Source: Sphaerothrix epifaneia
GTDB lineage: Bacteria; Cyanobacteriota; Cyanobacteriia; Phormidesmidales; Phormidesmidaceae
Assembly (NCBI RefSeq): GCF_042788235.1
Contig: NZ_JBHZOL010000086.1
Location: 70,739 to 134,738, forward strand
Length of the DNA stretch: 64,000 bases
Direction: 5' to 3'
In this document: positions 35,243 to 43,014 of the stretch, in pieces
Position numbering within the stretch: the first letter of the stretch is position 1
How the letters are laid out: each line of letters starts with the position of its first letter
The notes under the pieces: model-generated
What the model saw: only the letters and a program-made list of their open reading frames with translations
Database searches by the model: none
What the model was told of the DNA's origin: nothing
Program-made: the position numbers and the translations under genes

Positions 35243-36789
35243 TATTGAGCCTCCTGTTGAGCAGCGGGTGTAACCGCGAAATTCATGCGCACCATGCCAC
35301 CCGGAGCCAAATTGACCAGGCGTGACTGGCTATTGCGCTCCCGAACATACAGGTTGGGAGCCAGTGTGTATCCAGGCAAACTGCTAAGGTCAAGCGTTCC
35401 AGAACGCCGACCTGGCAGCATATTGGCTACAGAGAACAGTCCGTTAGCATCGGTTACAATGCGGTTGCCATCATCCAAAAAAACCACCGCATTGGGCAGA
35501 CCTGGTTCACCCGGTTGTTGTTCGCCGTCAAAGTTTTTGTCTACAAATACGCGGCCAATCAGCGTACCGCAGTCAGAAAGAATCCCCGCTTCAAGTCGCA
35601 TCAAATGGCTAACGGGGCCATCTTGCAAAACAAAATCATTGTCAGTGCGTGCGGCATTGGCGATCGCTGAATTTCGACCTGTCCCCCGTCGAGCATCTGG
35701 CGTAATTTGCAAAGCGTAGACAAGGTTGAGAACGCCGTTTGTCGGAAGCTGAACTGGAGTAGAAAAGACTACGGTGTGTCCGTCTCTACTGGCAGTTGCT
35801 TCAATGGGCACTATTTGGCCATTGATTTCGCCGCGCACTGATTCTGGCAGAAAGCGAAAGCCGAAAGGAAGCTGGTCTGAAGCACTAACAGCATCAAGCG
35901 GCACCTCTGACAAGTTGCGCAGCGTCAAGCGATAAACAGCAGTATCTCCAGGTTGAGCTGCAGCGCGATCGGCGGTTTTGGTGATCTCTAGCTGATTGTT
36001 TTTGCACAGCATCACCCCCAAAGCCAGAGAGAAAAGATTCAGCCCCTGCGTTTCGGCGTTAAGCACTTCGACAACCGTGTCTGTCACCTGAATGCCACCC
36101 GTTGCAGAGAGAGGTTGACCATCCAAGGCAGTAGCTCGATAGCGGACAATGCTGTTGTTGACCCCACCAGTACTGTTAAGAATTTCCAGAAGCACACGCC
36201 GCTCTGGCAAGCCAGAATCACTGGGCGATCGCACCACCAGAATGTATTGGGCACCCACACTGGTTTGCTGCAATCCAGCATTAACAGGGCTGATTAAATT
36301 CGCATCGGGGTCGAAGAGAAAGTTGTATTGACCGGCATCCGCGTTTGTTAAAGAGAAGGGGTTGACGTTATCGACGTTAGGCGCTTTGCCACCAGCCACG
36401 CCGTTACCCGTTATGTCAGGAAACTCAGTAGGCGTGAGAGTCAGCAAGTTACCCAACTCAATGCCTGAGGCATCAGGCTCATAAAGAGCGATAGAGAATC
36501 CCGCATAGTTAGGTAATGGATTACCATCACATCCCAAAATCTGGCCTAGCGGATCTACCAGGGCAGTAGACGTTAGCGCCGTACCACCTGAAACGCCTGT
36601 GAATGTATAACCATTGGCTGGATCGCGATAGCTGTAAGCTGCTTGGTTTTGAATGGGTTCGGTAACTGGACTGAGCTGGGCTAGGCTGGTCGTAGACCCG
36701 TGGAGTAAGCTGCCAACTATGGCCATAGCAGCTAAGCTTCGCAGCCAAAGGCGTTTATGTCGCTTGGAGTAATGTTTTGGGCGTTTCAT
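35242..36789 (-). CDS. secreted DUF11 plus SdrD-like domain protein
   Basis: 515-residue exported protein. Signal peptide: basic MKRPKHYSKRHKRLWLR, hydrophobic core, then STTSLAQL. The central part has a DUF11-type domain (LEITKTADRAAAQPGDTAVY, TLRNLSEVPLDAVSASDQLP), and the C-terminal part an SdrD B/carboxypeptidase-regulatory-like domain (GRVFVDKNFDGEQQPGEPGL, TDANGLFSVANMLPG). I chose the ATG at 36789, preceded by GGAGAA; the frame is open 20 codons further. Its TAA shares a base with the barrel gene's ATG (TAATG), implying translational coupling and a 1:1 relation of the two products. In some bacteria similar DUF11/SdrD segments and barrels occur in one chain. Confidence 0.85.
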   Translation of the reverse strand: MKRPKHYSKRHKRLWLRSLAAMAIVGSLLHGSTTSLAQLSPVTEPIQNQAAYSYRDPANGYTFTGVSGGTALTSTALVDPLGQILGCDGNPLPNYAGFSIALYEPDASGIELGNLLTLTPTEFPDITGNGVAGGKAPNVDNVNPFSLTNADAGQYNFLFDPDANLISPVNAGLQQTSVGAQYILVVRSPSDSGLPERRVLLEILNSTGGVNNSIVRYRATALDGQPLSATGGIQVTDTVVEVLNAETQGLNLFSLALGVMLCKNNQLEITKTADRAAAQPGDTAVYRLTLRNLSEVPLDAVSASDQLPFGFRFLPESVRGEINGQIVPIEATASRDGHTVVFSTPVQLPTNGVLNLVYALQITPDARRGTGRNSAIANAARTDNDFVLQDGPVSHLMRLEAGILSDCGTLIGRVFVDKNFDGEQQPGEPGLPNAVVFLDDGNRIVTDANGLFSVANMLPGRRSGTLDLSSLPGYTLAPNLYVRERNSQSRLVNLAPGGMVRMNFAVTPAAQQEAQ

Positions 36790-36850
36790 GTATGATTCGG
36801 ATTCTCCGCAGATTCCCTTAGGCCAAACAAAGGAAAAGCATGTGGGCACA

Positions 36851-36879
36851 AAAATCCCCTGAGGCGACTGCCTCAGGGG
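36851..36879 (-). terminator. terminator or attenuator within the surface block
   Basis: Perfect 10-base-pair stem CCCCTGAGGC / GCCTCAGGGG with loop GACT, followed on the minus strand by ATTTTT. It lies between the 188-residue gene and the 515-residue gene, so the block is probably at least two transcripts or has attenuated read-through. A second stem AGGTTGGG / CCCAACCT lies at 37001-37027 without a T run. Confidence 0.85.
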
Positions 36880-37040
36880 TAAGTCAGCCAGAGATCAAAA
36901 ATGATTGGGAATTAATTGACAAGCTTGAGATTAAAGCTTGGGCAGATGCGGCAGGTGCGATTTGGAGCGTTATGCATCATGCTCAGTGTTGATGAGCACC
37001 AGGTTGGGCAAATTAGTTACCCAACCTGATGACAACAGCC

Positions 37041-37607
37041 TTAGTCCACGGTGACTTCGTAAGTAACCTTGACCGTTTCAGCAGCAGTGAGGGAATCAGC
37101 AAAATCCCATTTGACATGGGTGTAGGCTTCAGCTGGGGCGGGCTGCAACTCTACCGTGCCATCGGCTAAGGTCACTTCAACCATGGGCTCTGCCACAAAA
37201 GTTTGACCATTATCAATGCTATAGGTCAGTTCAGCCCCATTGTTGCCAGCAGCGGAATCTAAAATGTAGGTCGTTTGCGTGGGAACAGGCTGGGTAATCA
37301 CTAGATTGGTAGCTTCTAGATCGCCTGAATTAGCGCCATCTACGGTGTAACGGAGAACGTCACCGGGCTGAACTTTGACCTGACCTTCTAGCTGTTCCCA
37401 GCTGATTTTTTCTTGACCGTTTGCATCTAGCTCAAGCACTTGCTTTTCAGCACTTAAAGTTAGACGCACTTCAGGACGACGAATAGCTTCTACAATTGCA
37501 TCCGTCACTTCTGCAATTTGGGCACGAACTGGTTCGCTGCTAACAAAGGGGATAACGCCTGCAACAGCAAGAGCACTTAGACCAACAATCCAACGTTTCA
37601 TAGTCAT
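37041..37607 (-). CDS. small secreted single-domain DUF11-like protein
   Basis: 188-residue exported protein: signal peptide from MTMKRWIVGLSALAVAG to EPVRAQIA, then one DUF11-like beta domain with the family's QPGDVLRYTVDGANSGD and TNLVITQPVPTQTTYILD. It ends in KVTYEVTVD, close to the RFRVTVD end of the 1159-residue protein. I chose the ATG at 37607; the frame is open 29 codons earlier but no signal could form there. It lies between the 837-residue gene and the terminator, so these two probably share a transcript. It may be a small subunit or chaperone-like partner of the large proteins. Confidence 0.8.
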   Translation of the reverse strand: MTMKRWIVGLSALAVAGVIPFVSSEPVRAQIAEVTDAIVEAIRRPEVRLTLSAEKQVLELDANGQEKISWEQLEGQVKVQPGDVLRYTVDGANSGDLEATNLVITQPVPTQTTYILDSAAGNNGAELTYSIDNGQTFVAEPMVEVTLADGTVELQPAPAEAYTHVKWDFADSLTAAETVKVTYEVTVD

Positions 37608-37669
37608 GGTTTTCCGAATTGAGTCAACAAGTATTGGGAGAAAGGTGTGACAAACTAAGCGTGTTGTAT

Positions 37670-37687
37670 GGGGTGACAAATCACCCC
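37670..37687 (-). other. hairpin in the gap between 837- and 188-residue genes
   Basis: Stem GGGGTGA / TCACCCC (37670-37676, 37681-37687) with loop CAAA, 17 bases beyond the stop of the 837-residue gene. There is no T run, so it probably marks processing or differential stability rather than termination. Confidence 0.5.
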
Positions 37688-37703
37688 ACTTCACGGTTTG
37701 GGT

Positions 37704-40217
37704 TTAGTTCAGGCGGCGCTGGAAGGTGAAGTTGCCTGACTGTTGAGGCCCAACGACTCCTGAAATAGTGTCTACATACTTCGTGATGTCAGATGTCTGC
37801 GTTGTGCCTGACTGATCGGCTGCTGCCGTAGAGCCGCTAGCTCCACTAAAGAAGCCAATGCCACCGCCTCTAGAATCGTTCGCAGTGTTGACAACGTTGC
37901 TAGTATCGATAACACCATTTGCGTCTTGGTCGAGTGCCCAGTTGTTACCGTTGGCCCCGGTGCCATCCTCAGTGATGATGACGTTATCAGCTGTAAGAAC
38001 AACGTTGCCGCTACCCGACTGCTGTTCAGAGATATTGGTATAGGTAATGCGATACTCGATGATGTTGCCGGGTTGCGGTGTCCGAGGTACATCCGCAACA
38101 GCAGAATTCGGGTCAATGGCAGGCAATGGGCCAGCACCATCTGGATCAACGGCAGGCGTTGAGTCGAAGCTGCCCTGACCAGCACCGACAGCAGGGCCAT
38201 CTCCCTGCAGAATGCGAGATAGCTTCACCAGTTGCAAGAAGCCAGTGTAAACGCGATCGATGGTGGTGTTGCTGGCAGAGCCACCGGCGTTGGTGAGTGT
38301 CGCTGTGATCGGTACTGGGAACCCACGCTCGATATCAGTAGAAAGCGGCGTGTTGGCGGGGAGATCAACCTCAACACCATAGTCAACCTCTTGTCCTGCC
38401 GGAACGTTAACGACGGTGATAGGAGCTGGAGCTGGGCCACCCCCCAGACCTGTAAATACTCCATTGGCCTGATCCCATTCATAGGTGGCTGTGCTGCCGT
38501 TGGGGCCAACGATAGTGACTTGGGTGCCATCCGGTAGGTCAGTGGCCGTTGCGGGCGGCGTTGGTACTAAGGTAATGTCGCCAGGATCAGTACCGTTGTT
38601 TTGAACCGAGTTGCTAAAGTTAACCGGGCTGGGGTTATAGGTACTGCCAGGAACAGAGCTAGCAGAGGGTACGAAGGCGGATTTGTTGGTGAAGTCGTCT
38701 TCGTCACTAGTTGGGCCAATAGCATCAGGCTCATCTAGCGGGCCGTTCAGAAGACTGGCTTGCACAGGATCGTTAAATTGTAGAACGATCGCTTCACCAC
38801 CATCACCACTACCCGTATTGTTTTTGCCAGTATCTTCACCTGTGTTGGTGAGGTCGGTAGCGTCGTCAATATAACCATCACTCGGTGGGTCAAAATCGGT
38901 GGGTTCAACCCCGTCTTCGCCATCCTTTAAGTTGCTGGGCTGTTGGTCACCAGATTCATCCGCTACAACTTTGTTCGGATCAACCGGATCACCAGGGTTA
39001 GCAGCTTCGGAATAACCAAAGACTTGAGCCAAGTTAGCAACGTTGTCGCCACTTGTTACTCCGCTGGTAACCACGGTGAAACGGAAGGGTTGAACCGTCG
39101 TGCCGGGAGCAATGGAAGCAACTTGTCTGACGAAACCGATGCGAGTAATGTTGGCTGTTGCCCCAGTGCCAGACAAGGCTGCTGCTGGCGTGGTGTACCA
39201 TCTGGCGCTGCTAGCCAAGGTGGAGGTTGCTTCAGCCGTGTAAACAACCTGCCAGCCAGCCGGTGCAGCAGGTGTTCCTGTCAGAGCGGTACCAGCCGGT
39301 ACGGCATCAGAAACTAACACGTAATTGGCTGTACCGCCATCTACGCTGAGGGGTAAGGAGTAAAGGGGCCCCGGTGAAACTGGACTACCTATTGGTGCTG
39401 TGTCTTGAACTTCAAAAGACAGCTCATAGGTAACCTGGTCGTCAGTAATGATACTTGGATCGCCAGGAATCTGCTCAGAGATTGCTTTCTCTAATTTCAC
39501 TAATGGGACGGTGAGGGAAGCGTTGCCTACCGTAATTTGTTGGGCATCACTGGCTTCGCGAACACCGTTGGCTGGCGCACCATCTACTTCGCCTGCAGTG
39601 CCGTTGGCTAAATCGACGGTATAAACGTCGCCACCATCGGTGTTGAAAAGTTGGTTTTGACCGTTACCAGGGGTATTACCGAGCTGTACGGTAATGATGT
39701 CGTTGGGGTTAGCGTTGGAGTCAACTGTGACAGGAACACGTACTTGAACAGTTCCACCGGGAGGTACTGCACCTGTATCAAGAGATCCACCGGAAATAGC
39801 GGTAAAGCCTCCGCCTTGATCTACCTCAACTGGGCCGCTAATAACGCCTGGGCCAGTGATATCAGCACTATTAGGGATGCGGAAGCTGGTGGTGTCGTTA
39901 CCGACGTTGGTAATGACGTAGTTGTAGTAGAGGACATCACCTCTATCAACCGTGTTACCGTTGACATCGTCAACACCTGCGGCTTGAACAGTGATACCCG
40001 CAACTTCAGCAACTTCAACCGTTACGGTGTTGGAGGTAGTGGTTAGAGTTGACCCTGGATCGTTAGGGTCGTTGTAAGTAGCCGTGGCTGTGTTGCTAAT
40101 GGAGGTTCCAGCGGCTGTACCATCTGCCAGTACCGCACCCACCATTTGTAGAGTACCGCCAATTGCAAGAGCAGTGGCAATCAGTGGGCGATACTTTTTC
40201 CAACGAGTTTTAGTCAT
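37704..40217 (-). CDS. large secreted DUF11-like repeat protein
   Basis: 837-residue protein, first gene of the surface block. The signal peptide (MTKTRWKKYRPLIATALAIG to AVLADG) is followed by about 230 residues homologous to the 1353-residue protein's N-terminus (AEVAGITVQAAG, YYNYVITNVGNDTTSFRIP, NGVREASDAQQITVG). Two or three further DUF11-type beta domains follow (PLVKLEKAISEQIPGD; LQLVKLSRILQGDG), separated near residue 440 by an Asp/Gly-rich segment (DGEDGVEPTDFDPPSDGYID) that could bind calcium. The chain ends QQSGNFTFQRRLN. I chose the ATG at 40217 (AAGAGAG upstream); the frame is open 28 codons further. No full HIP1 octamer was seen in this gene or the next one. Cell-surface structural protein by inference. 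Confidence 0.82.
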   Translation of the reverse strand: MTKTRWKKYRPLIATALAIGGTLQMVGAVLADGTAAGTSISNTATATYNDPNDPGSTLTTTSNTVTVEVAEVAGITVQAAGVDDVNGNTVDRGDVLYYNYVITNVGNDTTSFRIPNSADITGPGVISGPVEVDQGGGFTAISGGSLDTGAVPPGGTVQVRVPVTVDSNANPNDIITVQLGNTPGNGQNQLFNTDGGDVYTVDLANGTAGEVDGAPANGVREASDAQQITVGNASLTVPLVKLEKAISEQIPGDPSIITDDQVTYELSFEVQDTAPIGSPVSPGPLYSLPLSVDGGTANYVLVSDAVPAGTALTGTPAAPAGWQVVYTAEATSTLASSARWYTTPAAALSGTGATANITRIGFVRQVASIAPGTTVQPFRFTVVTSGVTSGDNVANLAQVFGYSEAANPGDPVDPNKVVADESGDQQPSNLKDGEDGVEPTDFDPPSDGYIDDATDLTNTGEDTGKNNTGSGDGGEAIVLQFNDPVQASLLNGPLDEPDAIGPTSDEDDFTNKSAFVPSASSVPGSTYNPSPVNFSNSVQNNGTDPGDITLVPTPPATATDLPDGTQVTIVGPNGSTATYEWDQANGVFTGLGGGPAPAPITVVNVPAGQEVDYGVEVDLPANTPLSTDIERGFPVPITATLTNAGGSASNTTIDRVYTGFLQLVKLSRILQGDGPAVGAGQGSFDSTPAVDPDGAGPLPAIDPNSAVADVPRTPQPGNIIEYRITYTNISEQQSGSGNVVLTADNVIITEDGTGANGNNWALDQDANGVIDTSNVVNTANDSRGGGIGFFSGASGSTAAADQSGTTQTSDITKYVDTISGVVGPQQSGNFTFQRRLN

Positions 40218-41193
40218 TTTTGACTCTCTTTGTGTGTCTTGAAAACGATAAGTGGAAGAAAGAAGCGAGAAAGAATTAGGCTTCTTTGATGTAGTCAGCA
40301 AGCTTTGACTAGAGATTTAGACCAAGACAGATCGCCTTGAATGCCTGCTTTTGAGGGTAATGGAGTCATCTACAGGAAACTATCTGATGGAAAAACCGAA
40401 ATAATTAGAAATTCTTTCTGAAGCTTATTTTTGAATTTTTGGTTCAAACAAAAGTCAGTTTTAATTTCTGAAAACTCTCGATTTCCACGAACTTAGTATG
40501 GTGATTAGCAATTAAAAAATATCTCGTACTTTATGCTGAATTTTTGTTGCTTTTAACCCAGTCAATTAAGCGATTTACACTTAAGTATTTATTGACGTAC
40601 TTACGCAGCTTACTGATACAAATAAGTGAAGTCGCCGGAAATTGATGCTGTAGACTCAACGCTTTAAGGCCGAACGAAAACTGATATCCGTTAATTAGCA
40701 GAATAAATTTCAGCTTTTTGGCTCTGGCCAAAAGCTAAAGAATGCAGACTTTTCTTTAATAGAACTTATGCTTCAGCAGCAGCAGGGTCACTCAAACAGA
40801 CTGCAGTTGAGGCTTTCAAAGGTTGAAAGCCCTGCTAGCGGCTATTTTTTAGTCCGTCGATAATACTGAAAAAGCTATGACGGGATTTGCTTACGTGTTA
40901 TCCACAAGCTGTTCAGAATGAATACGGAGAAAGATCGGCGATCGCCTTATGAGATCCATTAGGTATACCGATAAAGGGTCTTACCCCTCAGCAAGATCAG
41001 ATGAAGCTAATTTAGGTGGCGGGCTTGCTAGAGACCATCATTTTTTGCAATTTGCTTCTCTAATGCGGTCTTTAGACAGGGGTTGCTCACAGGCACGCTC
41101 AATGATGTGTGCCTCAAGCAGCCTCCATCAAACTCAAAGTTTTGCTAGCCCCGTATCATAATCGGAGAGGTAGCTAACTGAGTAATTGTCAGC
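40218..41193. other. long non-coding region upstream of the surface block
   Basis: A 976-base gap between divergent transcripts, the likely regulatory region of the surface block. It contains a 3-base-loop hairpin GGCTTTCAA / TTGAAAGCC (40811-40831) followed by TATTTTTT at 40844, a near-perfect stem around 40712-40736 (AGCTTTT-GGC / GCC-AAAAGCT), and GGCAC / GTGCC near 41100. I found no convincing protein-coding frame. A weak CATAAT and GGAGAGG precede the TPR gene. Confidence 0.5.
40760..40850 (+). ncRNA. possible small RNA ending in a terminator-like hairpin
   Basis: A plus-strand hairpin with a 9-base-pair stem (40811-40819 with 40823-40831) is followed, after a second weak stem AGCC / GGCT, by ATTTTTT. 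No gene lies upstream on this strand, so a short transcript ending here would be a small RNA. The 5' end is unknown, and the Yfr1 core motif is absent. Confidence 0.25.
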
Positions 41194-41625
41194 ATGACAG
41201 ATATTTTGGTTTCCACAGAGTTTTGGGTTTGGCTAGGGCTGGTCACCGCTATTTTGGGTTTCGGCGCAACTGCTATGATCAACGCTTACGCTCGGCCTAA
41301 GCTTGATGCAGTCCTGGCTTTAACAGCGATCGCAAAGCCCTCTACACCGCTGAACTCTGATGCGATCGCTTGGTTTGATCAAGGTTGCAACGTCTATAAC
41401 CATAGTCAATATCGAGAATCTAGCGAGCTATTTAGCCAGGTAATTCAACAAGAACCGACCTGTGCAGAAGCGTTTCACAATCGAGGATTAGCTCAGGCTA
41501 ATTTGGGCAATTACAATCTGGCGGTGGCAGATTTGCTCAAAGCAAGTGAGCTTTATGATCGACAGGAGACTAAAGTCGGCATTGATCGGGTTAAACAAGA
41601 TTTAGAAGTTTTAGCTCAACGGTAG
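41194..41625 (+). CDS. membrane-anchored TPR protein
   Basis: 143-residue protein with an N-terminal hydrophobic helix (about residues 9-31, WVWLGLVTAILGFGATAMIN) and a soluble part with two TPR-like helix pairs (AWFDQGCNVYNHSQYRESSE, AEAFHNRGLAQANLGNYNL). A scaffold or assembly factor at the membrane is likely; partners unknown. It ends six bases before the TlyA gene, so both are co-transcribed. The frame begins at an ATG with GGAGAGG upstream. Confidence 0.8.
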   Translation: MTDILVSTEFWVWLGLVTAILGFGATAMINAYARPKLDAVLALTAIAKPSTPLNSDAIAWFDQGCNVYNHSQYRESSELFSQVIQQEPTCAEAFHNRGLAQANLGNYNLAVADLLKASELYDRQETKVGIDRVKQDLEVLAQR

Positions 41626-41631
41626 TGATTG

Positions 41632-42453
41632 GTGGCAAAACAACGGTTAGATACACTTTTGGTTGACTTAGGGCTTTGTGATTCGCGACAGCAGGCTCAG
41701 CGCTGTATTCGAGCAGGTGAGGTTAAAGTCCATCAACAAATAATTGATAAACCCGGTACGTTGATTGATGCAGCAGACGAGATTGAACTCAAGCAGAAGT
41801 CTCCTTTTGTTTCTAGGGGAGGAGAAAAGTTAGCCAAAGCGTTAATAGAGTTTTCGCTGGCAGTCAGCGATCGCGTCTGCCTAGACGGCGGTATCTCAAC
41901 GGGGGGCTTTACCGATTGTTTGCTACAGGCAGGCGCGAAACAAGTGTATGGCGTAGATGTAGGGTATGGCCAGGTTGCCTGGACGTTACGCCAAGACCCA
42001 CGGGTAGTGCTGCGCGAACGTACCAATATTCGCTACCTAAAACCGGAAGATTTATATACAGATGGCAGTGATTATCCTGACTTAGGGGTCATGGATGTCT
42101 CTTTTATCTCTTTGACCAAAGTATTGCCTGCTTTTTGGCAGCTTTTAAAATCTCCGCGAGAGGCGGTACTGCTTGTGAAGCCACAGTTTGAGGTAGGGCG
42201 AGACAAAATTGGTAAAAAAGGTGTTGTCCGGGACTTTAAAGACCAGGCGGCGGCTATTTGGCAGGTTGTGGCAGCAGCAAGAGCTATAGGTTGGAGCGAT
42301 TGTGGCTTGACTTGGTCGCCTTTGGTAGGGCCAGCAGGCAACATTGAATATTTACTCTGGTTGATGCAAACAGCAGAAGCCTCAAATAGCCCTTTGACCT
42401 TTGAACAGACTTTGGCGATCGCGCAGCAGGCTCGACAAGGAGGCGCGAGTTAG
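41632..42453 (+). CDS. tlyA: TlyA-family rRNA 2'-O-methyltransferase
   Basis: The 273-residue protein has an N-terminal S4 RNA-binding domain (RLDTLLVDLGLCDSRQQAQR, RAGEVKV) and a Rossmann methyltransferase domain with GISTGGFTDCLLQAG (SAM-binding loop; Asp and Gly-rich) and KPQFEVGRDKIGKKGVVRD. TlyA enzymes methylate cytidines of 16S and 23S rRNA in mycobacteria; a haemolysin role is historical. I chose GTG at 41632, giving MAKQRLDTL as in the family; a TTG precedes it by one codon. The TPR gene lies directly upstream. Confidence 0.92.
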   Translation: MAKQRLDTLLVDLGLCDSRQQAQRCIRAGEVKVHQQIIDKPGTLIDAADEIELKQKSPFVSRGGEKLAKALIEFSLAVSDRVCLDGGISTGGFTDCLLQAGAKQVYGVDVGYGQVAWTLRQDPRVVLRERTNIRYLKPEDLYTDGSDYPDLGVMDVSFISLTKVLPAFWQLLKSPREAVLLVKPQFEVGRDKIGKKGVVRDFKDQAAAIWQVVAAARAIGWSDCGLTWSPLVGPAGNIEYLLWLMQTAEASNSPLTFEQTLAIAQQARQGGAS

Positions 42454-42523
42454 CCTTGTAAATGGGCATTTTAAGGATGCTGCTCAGCGGCAACTACTTA
42501 TCTTTGTCCAGGTGTGTACTACG

Positions 42524-42946
42524 ATGACAACTCAATTAGCTCCCATCCAGCTAGACGATGGTACCGTTATTTACGTTCAGGCGACCGATGCTATCGTGCC
42601 ACCGCTCCCAGCACCGACGGCGGTTCCGGTAGAGCAAACGCGATCGCAAATGGGACGAGGTGACAAAGGCGTTTTGCAAGATACCATGCGAGCTGCGCGT
42701 GGATTAGTAAGCGAGATCGACCCGAAAACAACTGCTGTGCAAAGCTTTCAAGCGATTGAAGGTACTATCAAAGCTTATACATACCACACGCTGAATGCAT
42801 TTAAGCAGGTAGCCGGAGCCAATGTAGACAAAGTCACTTTAGAGTTTGGCATTGAAGTGGGCGGCGAGGTCGGCGTTCCTTATGTCACTAAAGGCACGGC
42901 TGACTGCAACTTGAAAATTACGGTTGAGTGTACCTTACCGAAATAA
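42524..42946 (+). CDS. Trypco1 (CU044_2847-like) domain protein
   Basis: 140-residue protein matching the trypsin-co-occurring domain 1 pattern: an N-terminal strand pair IQLDDGTVIYVQATD, a Pro-rich linker, a helical middle, and the C-terminal VTLEFGIEVGGEVGVPYVTKG ending in strands ITVECTL. This domain is known from bacterial conflict-type gene clusters where it accompanies trypsin-like proteases or NTPases, and also as a stand-alone protein in cyanobacteria. No protease or NTPase partner is adjacent here. It starts at an ATG inside the open frame, 71 bases after tlyA. Its function is unknown. Confidence 0.78.
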   Translation: MTTQLAPIQLDDGTVIYVQATDAIVPPLPAPTAVPVEQTRSQMGRGDKGVLQDTMRAARGLVSEIDPKTTAVQSFQAIEGTIKAYTYHTLNAFKQVAGANVDKVTLEFGIEVGGEVGVPYVTKGTADCNLKITVECTLPK

Positions 42947-43014
42947 GTACAGATTTCCGGCAATTTTGGGGCGGCATTGTAAACTTATATTAAAGTAGCT
43001 CTGCCAATCGCCCC

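Noticed and set aside
40949..41161. 70-codon frame upstream of the TPR gene
   Set aside because: Composition rich in Ser, Arg and His with no recognisable pattern; weak start; likely chance.
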